Position numbers and translations under genes: made by a program
Assembly (NCBI GenBank): GCA_030148725.1
Contig: JASBSU010000052.1
Location: forward strand, 1-41,948
DNA: 41,948 bases
From: Hyphomicrobium sp.
GTDB lineage: Bacteria; Pseudomonadota; Alphaproteobacteria; Rhizobiales; Hyphomicrobiaceae
Direction of reading: 5' to 3'
Shown: piece by piece, positions 17,098 through 25,953 of the stretch
Position numbering within the stretch: position 1 is the first letter of the stretch
Layout of the letters: the number at the start of each line of letters is the position of its first letter
The notes under the pieces: model-generated
What the model was told of the DNA's origin: nothing
Seen by the model: only the letters and a program-made list of their open reading frames with translations
The model's database searches: none

Positions 17098-20049
17098 ATG
17101 GCCAGCGACGACAACGGGAACATGCGGCCGTTCATGGAGCGCATCAGCGAAGGGCCGATTGCCGGCGGCGATGCGCGGTCCCTCGAAACGCTGAGGTCGC
17201 TGAAGGAGCGGTCGGCTTCCGATCCGGCCTTGCAGCGGTTGCGCGAATTGCTAGAGCAGCCGCGTGCCGATGCCTTGCTGGCGGGCGTGTTCAGCGGCTC
17301 GCCCTATCTCACCAGTCTCATCGAACGTGACCCTCAACGCCTGCAGCGGGTACTTCTGCGCGCTCCAGAAGTGCGCGCGGCGGAGCTGAAGCGTGAGCTT
17401 GGCGAGGCGATCGCTGCTGCCACCTCACGCGCTGATGCCATGCGGGCGCTGCGCGTCTACAAGGCAGAAGTTGCGCTGTTGACGGCGCTCGCCGATCTCG
17501 GCGGCGTCTGGCCGGTGATGACCGTGACGCAAGCGTTGAGCGATTGTGCCGACGCGGCGCTCGCCGCTGCTGTCGAATTTCTTTTTCGCGAGGCTGCGCA
17601 GCGTGGGCGGTGGCTGCCTGACGCGCACGGGCAGATCGTCCCCGACGGCTATATCGTGCTGGCGATGGGAAAGCACGGCGCGGGCGAGCTCAATTATTCG
17701 AGCGATATAGACCTCATCGTTTTCTACGACCACGACCGGGTGCGCACCGCGCCGGATGTCGAGCCGCAGGGCTTCTTCGTACGCCTGACGCGCGATCTCG
17801 TGCAGCTCATGGAGGAGCGCACGGGCGAGGGCTATGTGTTCCGTACCGATTTGCGGCTGCGACCGGATGCGGGTGCGACGCAGCTCGCGCTCTCGACCAC
17901 CGCGGCGCTGATCTATTACGAGAGCTTCGGTCAGAACTGGGAGCGGGCGGCTCTGATCAAGGCGCGCGCCTGCGCTGGCGACATTGCCGCGGGCGAGGCG
18001 CTTCTTGATGAGTTGGCGCCGTTCGTGTGGCGCAAGTACCTCGACTATGCCGCGATTGCCGACGTGCATGCGATGAAGCGGCAGATTTTCGCGCATCGGG
18101 GGTTCGGAAAAATCGCGGTCGCCGGTCACAACATCAAGCTCGGCCGCGGTGGTATCCGCGAGATCGAATTCTTCGTGCAGACGCAGCAGCTCATTGCGGG
18201 GGGGCGGCAGCCGGAGCTGCGGTCTCGGCGTACGCTCGATGCGATGGAAAAACTCGTCGAGCGCGGGTGGATCAAGCGGCGTGTCGCGAAGGAGCTGAGC
18301 GAAGCTTACCTATTTCTGCGGCGGGTGGAGCATCGCCTGCAGATGGTTGCCGACGAACAGACGCACGAGATTCCCCAAGATCCTGCACGCCTGGAGAGCT
18401 TCGCGCAATTCTGCGGCTATCGCGATGTGGCGAGTTTCTCGCGGGAACTCATCGCCCGGTTAGAGACCGTGCAGAAGCATTATGCGGCGCTGTTCGAGGA
18501 TGCGCCGGTGCTGACCAGCGACGGCGTCAATATGGTTTTCGCCGGCGAGAAGGACGATCCGGCGACGATCGATGCATTGAAGGAGCTCGGATACTCGCGG
18601 CCGTCGGAAGTACTCGCGATGATCCGCGGCTGGCATCACGGTAGATATCCGTGCGTGCGAAGTGCGCGGGCGCGCGAGCGCCTCACGGAAGTGCAGCCGC
18701 TGCTGGTGCAGGCGCTCGCCGATACGTCTGATCCGGATCGGGCGCTGGCCGGGTTCGATCGCTTCATGGCTGCTCTGCCGGCTGGTGTTCAGCTCTTTTC
18801 TTTGCTGCGGGCCAACCCCGGCCTGCTGCGGCTTCTCGCGGATATCCTGGGGACGGCGCCGCGCCTTGCGAGCATCCTGTCGCGCCGGGCACGACTGCTC
18901 GACGCGGTGCTCGATCCGGGAACACTCGGCACGCTGCCGACGGGAGACGAACTCGATCGGATCATCGCGGCGGAGATCGGAGGCGGTGAGCACGACATGC
19001 AGCACGTGCTCGACCGGGCGAGGGTCGTGGGCAACGAGCAGCAGTTCCTGATCGGCGTGCGGCTGCTGTCTGGAGCGATCAAAGCGAACGAGGCGGGGAC
19101 CGCCTACGCGTTGCTCGCCGAGCGTCTCATCGATGCCTTGTTGGTTGCCGTCGAACGCGAGCTGGAGCGCGTACATGGGACGATCCCGGGTGCCGGCGCT
19201 GCGGTGCTCGCAATGGGCAAGCTCGGCGGCTGCGAGATGACCGCCTCGTCGGATCTCGATCTCATCCTGATTTACGACTTCGAAGAAAGCGCGGTGCAAT
19301 CGGATGGCGAGCGGCCGCTATCTCCGATGCAGTTTTTTGCGCGACTGACGCAGCGCCTGATCAGTGCTTTGTCAGCGGCGACGGCCGAGGGCGCGCTCTA
19401 TGAGGTCGACATGCGGCTGCGTCCGTCGGGGCTGCAGGGACCGGTTGCCACGCAGCTCAAGACCTTCGTCGACTACCAGAGAAGCGAGGCCTGGACCTGG
19501 GAACATATGGCGCTGACGCGCGCCAGGGCTATCACCGGTCCGGATGACCTCAAGGCGCGGGTGTCGGAGGCGGTGCGTGCCGCGCTCGTCTGGCCGCGGG
19601 ACCGCGAGAAGATCGCCGCGGACGTCGTCGAGATGCGCGAGCGCATCTTCAAGGAGAAGGGCACGGACAACATCTGGAACCTGAAACAGGTGCGGGGGGG
19701 GCTGGTCGACGTCGAGTTCATCGCTCAGTACCTGCAACTCGTCCACGCGGCCGAGCATCCGGAGGTCCTCGATCAGAACACGGTCGAAGCGTATCGAAAG
19801 CTCAGGGATGCCGGGCTGCTAGCGCCCGAGCACGCCGAAGTGCTCATTCCGGCCACGCGCCTGTTGCATGATCTGACCCAGATCCTGCGGCTGTGCCTTG
19901 AGGGCCCGTTCGATCCCGGTTCGGCGCCGTCCGGTCTCAAGGAGTTGCTGGCGCGGGCTGGAAGTGTGGGCAGTTTTGGTGAACTCGAGGAGCGCCTTAA
20001 GGCGAATTTATCTGGTGTTTCCAATCTGTTCCGCCAAATCGTCGGCTGA
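17098..20049 (+). CDS. glnE: Glutamine synthetase adenylyltransferase/adenylyl-removing enzyme GlnE
   Basis: A 983-residue bifunctional enzyme that adenylylates and deadenylylates glutamine synthetase according to nitrogen status. Two nucleotidyltransferase domains are visible: the first with GKHGAGELNYSSDIDLIVFY (about 190-209), the second with GKLGGCEMTASSDLDLILIY (about 703-722). Each has the G-S-DxD catalytic signature. RLRPDAGAT and DMRLRPSGLQGP follow as expected, with the GlnD PII-uridylyltransferase-like helical regions between. Length is normal. ATG 17098 follows GGGAGCAGGG. Confidence 0.95.
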   Translation: MASDDNGNMRPFMERISEGPIAGGDARSLETLRSLKERSASDPALQRLRELLEQPRADALLAGVFSGSPYLTSLIERDPQRLQRVLLRAPEVRAAELKRELGEAIAAATSRADAMRALRVYKAEVALLTALADLGGVWPVMTVTQALSDCADAALAAAVEFLFREAAQRGRWLPDAHGQIVPDGYIVLAMGKHGAGELNYSSDIDLIVFYDHDRVRTAPDVEPQGFFVRLTRDLVQLMEERTGEGYVFRTDLRLRPDAGATQLALSTTAALIYYESFGQNWERAALIKARACAGDIAAGEALLDELAPFVWRKYLDYAAIADVHAMKRQIFAHRGFGKIAVAGHNIKLGRGGIREIEFFVQTQQLIAGGRQPELRSRRTLDAMEKLVERGWIKRRVAKELSEAYLFLRRVEHRLQMVADEQTHEIPQDPARLESFAQFCGYRDVASFSRELIARLETVQKHYAALFEDAPVLTSDGVNMVFAGEKDDPATIDALKELGYSRPSEVLAMIRGWHHGRYPCVRSARARERLTEVQPLLVQALADTSDPDRALAGFDRFMAALPAGVQLFSLLRANPGLLRLLADILGTAPRLASILSRRARLLDAVLDPGTLGTLPTGDELDRIIAAEIGGGEHDMQHVLDRARVVGNEQQFLIGVRLLSGAIKANEAGTAYALLAERLIDALLVAVERELERVHGTIPGAGAAVLAMGKLGGCEMTASSDLDLILIYDFEESAVQSDGERPLSPMQFFARLTQRLISALSAATAEGALYEVDMRLRPSGLQGPVATQLKTFVDYQRSEAWTWEHMALTRARAITGPDDLKARVSEAVRAALVWPRDREKIAADVVEMRERIFKEKGTDNIWNLKQVRGGLVDVEFIAQYLQLVHAAEHPEVLDQNTVEAYRKLRDAGLLAPEHAEVLIPATRLLHDLTQILRLCLEGPFDPGSAPSGLKELLARAGSVGSFGELEERLKANLSGVSNLFRQIVG

Positions 20050-20151
20050 CGCGCAGGGCCTTCGCGGCTTTTGCGCCGCCCGCGACGGATTCATGCTCTC
20101 GGGCCCGTTTTCCCTCATAGACAGGGCATCGAAGCGGTGCCAGCGCGGTAT

Positions 20152-20166
20152 CTGCCGGTTCGGCAG
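20152..20166. terminator. Small hairpin after glnE
   Basis: CTGCCG (20152-20157) pairs with CGGCAG (20161-20166) around a 3-base loop GTT. It lies about 100 bases after glnE and 98 bases before the sigma factor start. No T-run follows, so terminator function is only possible. The rest of the 215-base interval shows no gene and no clear promoter. Confidence 0.3.
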
Positions 20167-20264
20167 GTCCGTCGCCAGAGTGGGAGAAGGGTCGTTCCGT
20201 GGCCATGTCGAGGCAGGCAGTGGCGGCAAGACATTCGGGGCGCTACCCGCGGGGGAGCGGCAGC

Positions 20265-20840
20265 ATGGGGGCTGACGCGGAAGAGGATGCGGCGCTGGTG
20301 GCCGCTGCCGGGGCAGGAGATGCCGGTGCATTCCGGAGTCTCGTCGACCGGCACCTTGCGGGTGTCGTCGCTGTGGCGCGGCGGATGCTGCGCGATGAAG
20401 CGGAGGCCGAGGACGTGGCGCAGGAGGCGATGCTTCGTCTCTGGCGCTCGGCGGATGGATTAGAGATCGGCGCGCCGGGTTTGAGGCCATGGCTGCGACG
20501 GGTCGTGTCGAACCTGTGCGTTGACAGGATGCGGACTGGAAAGCGCCTGGTCGTGGTCGACGAGGTGCCGGAGCAAGCGGAGCCGGCAACGCAACATTCG
20601 GAGATTGAAGCGCAGGATGCCAGTCAGCGGGTGGATGCGGCGCTCAAAGCGCTTCCCGATCGCCAGCGGACCGCGCTTACGCTCTTTCACTACGAGGGCC
20701 TGAGCCAGATCGAGATCGCGCAGGCCATGGGCATCTCGGATGAGGCGGTGGAATCCCTTTTGGCCCGTGCGCGGCGTGCTCTGAAGGCGGCATTGCGCGA
20801 CGAACTGCAAGACCTTCTGGCCGACAGCCAGTACGAGTAA
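20265..20840 (+). CDS. ECF-type RNA polymerase sigma factor
   Basis: A 191-residue sigma-70-family factor with region 2 (about 20-85: AFRSLVDRHLAGVVAVARRM, then AEDVAQEAMLRLW, then LRPWLRRVVSNLCVDRMR) and region 4 (about 125-180: LPDRQRTALTLFHYEGLSQI, then EIAQAMGISDEAVESLLARARRAL). ATG 20265 follows GGGGGAG by 7 bases; GTG 20199 or ATG 20205 are alternatives that add a low-complexity tail. It is followed by a single-pass membrane protein and a Metal_resist-type periplasmic protein, an arrangement like the cnr metal-response locus. The controlled genes are unknown. Confidence 0.88.
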   Translation: MGADAEEDAALVAAAGAGDAGAFRSLVDRHLAGVVAVARRMLRDEAEAEDVAQEAMLRLWRSADGLEIGAPGLRPWLRRVVSNLCVDRMRTGKRLVVVDEVPEQAEPATQHSEIEAQDASQRVDAALKALPDRQRTALTLFHYEGLSQIEIAQAMGISDEAVESLLARARRALKAALRDELQDLLADSQYE

Positions 20841-20876
20841 AAACGGCAAGCGACCATCAGAAACGAGACGACAGCG

Positions 20877-21416
20877 ATGACGAGCAATGACAGATGGGCA
20901 GAGGATCGGAAGGCGCTCGAGCGCCTTTTGGAGATCCATGGTGCAGACCGTACCCGGTGGCCGGCTCGGGAGCGGCTGAGGTTCGCCGCTGTCATCAGCG
21001 AGGACCCGGCTGCTCAGCGCATGGTGGCGGAGGCCGAGGCGCTGGATCAGCTTCTCGATCGTGCGCCCCAGGTCAGTGAGGCTCGCATCGATGCTCTGAA
21101 GGAGCGGATCGTTGCCGCCGCACTGCGTTCGGATCGGCCGCAGTTCAAAGCGATTGTGGGCGGCAAGACGGCTGAAAACCCGTCGGGGCCGGGGCAGGTG
21201 CGTCGCCCCGCACGCGCGAGGCGGTTCGCTGAGCTGCCGGCTGCCGCCGTGCTTGCTGCCTCGCTGGTTCTCGGCGTCATGCTTGGATCCGTAGGCACGT
21301 TCGACACGACGATGCAGCAGATGGCGAGGGCGGCAGGTTTCACCTCGTCGAGCGATGGCACGAGCGTGGCGCTCAGTGAGGAGATCCTGGGTTCTAGCGA
21401 CGAGGATCTACTATGA
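20877..21416 (+). CDS. Single-pass membrane protein, candidate anti-sigma factor
   Basis: The 179-residue product has a charged cytoplasmic N-terminal region of about 115 residues, one membrane span (about 119-139, ELPAAAVLAASLVLGVMLG) and a short periplasmic tail. Topology, position 36 bases after an ECF sigma gene and ATGA overlap with the sensor gene suggest it holds the sigma factor at the membrane. The zinc-binding HxxxCxxC motif of ZAS anti-sigma factors is absent, so this would be a zinc-free type such as CnrY, though longer. I do not recognise a named family. Confidence 0.7.
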   Translation: MTSNDRWAEDRKALERLLEIHGADRTRWPARERLRFAAVISEDPAAQRMVAEAEALDQLLDRAPQVSEARIDALKERIVAAALRSDRPQFKAIVGGKTAENPSGPGQVRRPARARRFAELPAAAVLAASLVLGVMLGSVGTFDTTMQQMARAAGFTSSSDGTSVALSEEILGSSDEDLL

Positions 21417-21895
21417 GCGAGACGACTTGGTTCTCTCGGTTTTCCCCGCGAACGCTGCGCTGGGTGCTCATCGGATCGTTGGCGCTCAACGTGCTGGTTA
21501 TCGCGGCCGTGATCAGCACGCTCTGTATGGCCCACTTCGGCAAGCCACCGCGGCATGCGGGCGCCGGATTCAAGGGACCGCCGCTTCTAGGGTTTGCGCG
21601 GACGCTGCCACGCGAGCGGTCGGATGTCGTGAAGCAGGCGATTGCTGATGCGCAGCCTCAGCTCGAAGCGCAGCGTCGCGGCATGCGGGATGCGCGGGCC
21701 GCCGTCCGCGCGGCTCTCAGTGCCGAACCCTTCGATCAGGCAAAGTTCGATCAGGCGCTCGAAAGCATCGTGCAGGCTGAGACAGAACAGGCGCGAGGAC
21801 GGACGACCTTGTTCGGCAATACCGTTCGCCAGCTCACACCGGAGGAGCGGATCGAGCTGCACAAGTGGCTCGATAGCCGCCGTCCGATACGCTGA
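21413..21895 (+). CDS. Periplasmic heavy-metal sensor-like protein (Metal_resist/CnrX type)
   Basis: A 160-residue protein with an N-terminal membrane anchor (about 17-40) and a helical periplasmic domain. The pattern PRERSDVVKQAIADAQPQLE, an arginine/alanine-rich central hairpin and LTPEERIELHKWL at the end fit the Metal_resist (CnrX/ZraP/CpxP-like) family. The usual metal ligands are only partly evident (His residues at about 42, 51 and 151), so metal binding is not assured. Start and upstream stop overlap as ATGA. It is the predicted signal-receiving part of the sigma/anti-sigma/sensor module. Confidence 0.78.
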   Translation: MSETTWFSRFSPRTLRWVLIGSLALNVLVIAAVISTLCMAHFGKPPRHAGAGFKGPPLLGFARTLPRERSDVVKQAIADAQPQLEAQRRGMRDARAAVRAALSAEPFDQAKFDQALESIVQAETEQARGRTTLFGNTVRQLTPEERIELHKWLDSRRPIR

Positions 21896-21904
21896 ATTCC
21901 TGTC

Positions 21905-21932
21905 TCACACGGCCATTGCGGGCCGATTGTGA
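21905..21932. terminator. Two-way terminator candidate overlapping the kinase stop codon
   Basis: TCACACGGCC (21905-21914) pairs with GGCCG (21921-21925) and, after a 2-base bulge, TGTGA (21928-21932); the loop is 6 bases. The repeat starts at the stop codon of the minus-strand kinase and lies 9 bases after the plus-strand sensor gene, so it could stop transcripts from both sides. Confidence 0.5.
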
Positions 21933-23017
21933 CGCGAGGTCATGGCGGCGCTCTCGGCGAAGAAGTCTTGCTGCGCGGCGCGGTCGAGGACGGTCACAGC
22001 GCTCCACGTGCCGTCAGCGCTCTCGATTTCCAGAAGCGAAGTCCCCTGCATTTCGAGCAACGTCCGTGCGAGCGAGATTGCCAGCGTTCCCGAGCGCGGC
22101 GCATCGGCGCGATGCGTGCCGTTCACAGTGAGGACGATTTCGAGGAGCTCTCCGTCGGCGACCGCCAGCAGCGACATCTGCGCGCCAGGCGCCGTGCGGG
22201 CGATGCCTTCCGACAGCATGTTGACCAGGATCTGACGCAGTGCGCGAGGGTCGCTCATCACCTCCACATCCTCAGGGATGGTGAGGTCCAGCTGAATGTC
22301 GCGGGCAGCGGCTTTGCGCTCGAGGCATGACCAGGCGTCCGCGACGGCGGTATCGAAGGCGGTTGCGTTCGAAGGCTCGGATGCGTGCGGCGACGTCAGC
22401 AGGGCGGTGAGGGCAAGCGTATCCTCTGCCGATTTCAGGAGGTCGCCAGCACTCTCACGGATGTGGCGGACGTAGTCCTGATAGCGCTCAGAGCCGATCG
22501 GGCCGAACATCTCGAGCGCCATGACCTCGGAGAAGCCGATCACGGCATTGAGGGGCGTGCGCAACTCGTGATTGATGCGGGCCATCAGCTCGGCCCAGTC
22601 ATGATTGGTCGGTACGATGATGGGGTTTTGAGCGCGCACGAGCTGTGGGGGGAGCATGTGGCGGCGGCCGCTAACCGCGGCAGAGATCGGCGAAGGATTG
22701 GCTGTCCGGCGGCGCGGCGCTGGCGTTTTGTGGGCCGGCCGATTGGCCGATATGGCTCCGGCCAAATTGGCGCCGGCGCCGACGACAGCGAACGCTATGC
22801 CCACGACCAGGAGGGCCGCGGTCAGCAAGCTCGTCGGAAGCAGCGGAGCGGCTATTCCAAGGCTGATTGCGGATAGCGAGAGGAACAGCACAGGGCGGGT
22901 GCGCGTTGCCGCGCGCCGCATGGCGGTGGACACATACCGTGCCTGTTTCAGAGCCACGGCGGCAAGATCCGTCGAAGACGGCCGCACGCGCAGGCAGGCG
23001 GACGTAGTCCACGCCAT
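21905..23017 (-). CDS. Membrane histidine kinase with degenerate catalytic domain
   Basis: The 370-residue protein starts at an ATG preceded by GAGGGGATAAGA. Two hydrophobic spans lie at about residues 42-85, followed by a proline/arginine-rich linker. The dimerisation helix has a canonical H box, NHELRTPLNAVIGFSEVM, with a phosphorylatable His (about residue 149). The ATPase part is unusual: the N box reads LVNMLSEGIART, with Glu where the catalytic Asn is expected, and no DxGxG box is visible (IVLTVNGTHRADAP stands there). It may act as a phosphotransferase or scaffold, not as an autokinase. No response regulator is adjacent; the nearest is the single-domain receiver at 25954-26340. Confidence 0.78.
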   Translation of the reverse strand: MAWTTSACLRVRPSSTDLAAVALKQARYVSTAMRRAATRTRPVLFLSLSAISLGIAAPLLPTSLLTAALLVVGIAFAVVGAGANLAGAISANRPAHKTPAPRRRTANPSPISAAVSGRRHMLPPQLVRAQNPIIVPTNHDWAELMARINHELRTPLNAVIGFSEVMALEMFGPIGSERYQDYVRHIRESAGDLLKSAEDTLALTALLTSPHASEPSNATAFDTAVADAWSCLERKAAARDIQLDLTIPEDVEVMSDPRALRQILVNMLSEGIARTAPGAQMSLLAVADGELLEIVLTVNGTHRADAPRSGTLAISLARTLLEMQGTSLLEIESADGTWSAVTVLDRAAQQDFFAESAAMTSRHNRPAMAV

Positions 23018-23156
23018 TCTTATCCCCTCGAATTTTGCCTGAATGACTTGCGGATCCGTGCGAATCCGCGACCCCGAATCACTTGATTCAGTTCACACTA
23101 TTGCGAATCGCCTGTCGAGGCTGATTAAGCCCCTCGGAGCCAATATTTTTCGTTGA

Positions 23157-25808
23157 TTATGCCTCGAGAATGCGGGACGCGATTTCCTGCACGTCGGGCG
23201 ACAAATTCTTGCTGCGCACAATACGCTGCAGTGCCTTTCGCGCCTTGGCGCGCCGGCCGCTTTCCAGGGAACGCCATGAGCGTATGGCGCCCAGCATCCG
23301 GGCCGCGATCTGAGGATTGATTCGGTCCAAGGCCAGCACCTGATCGGCCAGGAATGCGTAGCCTGCGCCGTCTGGCCGATTGAACTGCACCGGGTTCGCG
23401 GAGGCAAAGGTGCCGATGAGTGCGCGCACCTTGTTGGGTGCGCTCAGCGAGAACAGCGGGTGCTTGGTGAGTGCCTTGACGCGCGTCAGCGTGCCGGCCA
23501 GCGGGGACTGCGCCTGGGCTGCAAACCACAGGTCGATGACGACGTTTTCCTTGTGCCAGGTCGCGTAGAAGTCGGCGAGAGCTGCCTTTGCCTCCGCGCC
23601 TCCACGGGCTGCCAGAAGCAGCAACGCGTGCGACCTGTCGGTCATGTTGGTCGCCTTGGCGTAATGCTTAGCGAGGCGCTGGATGTCGGCTGGTGTGCCG
23701 CGGGCCGTGAGCAGGGTCAGGGCAGCATTGCGCAGCGCGCGCCGGCCGGCACTGGCTGCGTCCGGAGAGAACGGCCCTTTGTCGTCCATCTCGCGGTATA
23801 GCGCCTCGAGCTGGGCGCCCAGCGTTTTGCCGATGAGTTTTGCGAGCTGGCGGTGCGCCCGCTGCACGAGTGCCGGGTCGACGTTCTTGCCGATGATGCG
23901 CGCCACGTCCGACTGGGTCGGCAGCTTCAGCAACTCGGCGCGGTATGCGGGTTCGAGAGTGTCCCCGGAGATCGCGGCGCCGAGTGCGCGGGCATAGCGG
24001 AGCGGCCGATTGGTACGCTTGCCGCTTGCGAGGCTTTTTACGATCTCGACCAGCGTGCGCGCGGCATAGTCGTTCGATGCCTGCCAGCGATTGAAAAGGT
24101 CACTGTCGCTCGACATCAGCAACTCGACATCGTCGTCGGGGAGGTCGAGCGTCAGGTTCACCGGGGCCGAGAAACCGCGCAGCAGCGAAGGCACCGGACG
24201 GGAGGGCACATTCACGAAGCGGAAGCTCTGGCGGCGCTTGGTAAGAGAGACGACGCCGTCGTCAATCGACTCGCCGCTGGCGAGCTTCAGGTCGAGGTCG
24301 TTGCCGTTGGCGCCGAGCAGGCCGAGGCGTATCGGGATGTGCATCGGCTTCTTGTTCGGCTGCCCAGGCGTCGGCGGTACGATCTGCTCCAGCTCAAGGT
24401 CGGCGGTTTTCTTTTCCCGGTCGTAACGGAGGTTGGCGATGATCTCGGGCGTGCCGGCCTGCGCGTACCAGAGCTTGAACTGCGCGAGATCGACGCCGCT
24501 CGCGTCCTCGAAGCAGGTGAGGAACTCATCCACCGTCGCTGCCTCGCCGTCGTGACGGTCGAAGTAGAGGTCCATGCCTTTGCGGAAGCGGTCGGGGCCG
24601 AGAAGCGTTGCAATCATGCGCACCACCTCGGCGCCCTTCTCGTAGACCGTCGCCGTGTAGAAGTTGTTGATCTCGATATAGCTCTCAGGGCGAACCGGGT
24701 GCGCGAGAGGGCCGGCGTCCTCGGCGAACTGGTGCGTCTTCAACTGGCGCACGTCGACGACGCGCTGCACCGTCCGGGACCGTTCGTCTGCGGAGAATTC
24801 CTGGTCGCGGAAAACGGTGAGACCTTCTTTCAGGCAGAGCTGGAACCAGTCGCGGCAGGTGATGCGGTTGCCGGTCCAGTTGTGGAAATACTCGTGCGCA
24901 ACGACGCTCTCGATAGCCTCGAATGCCGTGTCGGTCGCCGTATCGGGCGAGGCGAGGATCAGCCGGTCGTTGAAGATGTTGAGGCCCTTGTTCTCCATCG
25001 CGCCCATGTTGAAGTCGGACACGGCGACGATGTTGAACACGTCGAGGTCGTACTCGCGTCCGAAGCGCTTCTCATCCCAACGCATCGAGCGCTTCAGGGA
25101 ATCCATGGCCCACGCCGCGCGGGCTTCCTTGCCGTGCTCGACGTAGATCGCGAGGTCGACCTTGCGGCCCGACTTGGTGCGGAACGTGGAGCTTATCGGC
25201 GCCAGATCGCCGCCGACGAGTGCAAACAGGTACGACGGCTTCGGGTGCGGGTCGTGCCAGATCGCATAGTGGCGCTTTCCACCGTCGAGCGTGCCGCGCT
25301 CTTTCAGGTTGCCGTTGGACAGCAGGATCGGTGCTGCGCTGGGGTCGGCATCGATGCGCACCGTGTAGGTCGCGAGCACGTCCGGGCGGTCCAGAAAATA
25401 GGTGATGCGGCGGAAGCCCTGCGCCTCGCACTGGCTGCAGTAGACGCTTCGCGAGCGGTAGATGCCCTGTAGCGCCTTGTTGCTCTCGGGATTGACGAAG
25501 GTGGTGATGTCGAGTGTGAACGGCGCCGATGGCGTCTTCGACAACGTCAACGACGTGCCGGTGAGCTTGTAGTCCTTCTTACCAAGCGGGCGCCCGTCGA
25601 GAGAGATTTCAGCCAGTTCCACATGCTCGCCGTCCAAGCGCAGTTGCTCGCGTTTGGACGCTGCCTGCGGGTTCGGTCTCACAGACAACTTGGAGCGCAC
25701 GCGCGTGCGCGTCGGCTCGAGGGAGATATCGAGGCTGACCCGGTCGATCAGATAGGCGGGGGGCCGATAGTCCTTGAGGTGGACGGGCCGGGCAGCTTCG
25801 AGCTTCAT
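23157..25808 (-). CDS. pepN: Aminopeptidase N (M1 metallopeptidase)
   Basis: An 883-residue cytoplasmic zinc aminopeptidase. The substrate-amine motif GAMEN is at 269-273 and the zinc site is HEYFH at 305-309 with Glu328 in LKEGLTVFRDQEF. The N-terminal beta domain, catalytic domain, Ig-like domain (about 440-540) and C-terminal helical domain (DUF3458) are all represented and the length equals that of E. coli PepN. The ATG (MKLEAARPVHLKDYRPP) is preceded by a plausible sigma-70 promoter about 55-85 bases upstream. It stands alone between the kinase and the receiver gene on the same strand. Confidence 0.95.
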   Translation of the reverse strand: MKLEAARPVHLKDYRPPAYLIDRVSLDISLEPTRTRVRSKLSVRPNPQAASKREQLRLDGEHVELAEISLDGRPLGKKDYKLTGTSLTLSKTPSAPFTLDITTFVNPESNKALQGIYRSRSVYCSQCEAQGFRRITYFLDRPDVLATYTVRIDADPSAAPILLSNGNLKERGTLDGGKRHYAIWHDPHPKPSYLFALVGGDLAPISSTFRTKSGRKVDLAIYVEHGKEARAAWAMDSLKRSMRWDEKRFGREYDLDVFNIVAVSDFNMGAMENKGLNIFNDRLILASPDTATDTAFEAIESVVAHEYFHNWTGNRITCRDWFQLCLKEGLTVFRDQEFSADERSRTVQRVVDVRQLKTHQFAEDAGPLAHPVRPESYIEINNFYTATVYEKGAEVVRMIATLLGPDRFRKGMDLYFDRHDGEAATVDEFLTCFEDASGVDLAQFKLWYAQAGTPEIIANLRYDREKKTADLELEQIVPPTPGQPNKKPMHIPIRLGLLGANGNDLDLKLASGESIDDGVVSLTKRRQSFRFVNVPSRPVPSLLRGFSAPVNLTLDLPDDDVELLMSSDSDLFNRWQASNDYAARTLVEIVKSLASGKRTNRPLRYARALGAAISGDTLEPAYRAELLKLPTQSDVARIIGKNVDPALVQRAHRQLAKLIGKTLGAQLEALYREMDDKGPFSPDAASAGRRALRNAALTLLTARGTPADIQRLAKHYAKATNMTDRSHALLLLAARGGAEAKAALADFYATWHKENVVIDLWFAAQAQSPLAGTLTRVKALTKHPLFSLSAPNKVRALIGTFASANPVQFNRPDGAGYAFLADQVLALDRINPQIAARMLGAIRSWRSLESGRRAKARKALQRIVRSKNLSPDVQEIASRILEA

Positions 25809-25863
25809 AACATCACCTGTGGCGCAGCCCCGTTAGGCCGACTGCGAGAAAAGACAGGCAATG

Positions 25864-25892
25864 ACTATAGGGGCCTCAGCTTAGCACGTCAT
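25864..25892 (-). promoter_or_regulatory. Probable housekeeping promoter for pepN
   Basis: Read on the minus strand, ATGACG (25892-25887) and TATAGT (25869-25864) are separated by 17 bases. This is a fair -35 and a good -10 for the vegetative sigma factor. The predicted transcript would have a leader of about 50 bases before the pepN ATG. Confidence 0.45.
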
Positions 25893-25894
25893 GA

Positions 25895-25914
25895 CCACGG
25901 GGCATTTTCCGTGG
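25895..25914. terminator. Hairpin downstream of the receiver gene
   Basis: CCACGG (25895-25900) and CCGTGG (25909-25914) form a 6-bp stem with an 8-base loop. It is 40 bases past the stop of the minus-strand receiver gene and directly before the predicted pepN promoter. No T-run is present on the minus strand after the stem. Confidence 0.35.
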
Positions 25915-25953
25915 CGGAAGCGGAATTTATCACGCTTATCAATGCCTTACTTT

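Noticed and set aside
23853-25472. A 539-codon plus-strand open frame over pepN
   Set aside because: It mirrors pepN, which has full M1 peptidase motifs; no domain or ribosome site supports the antisense frame.
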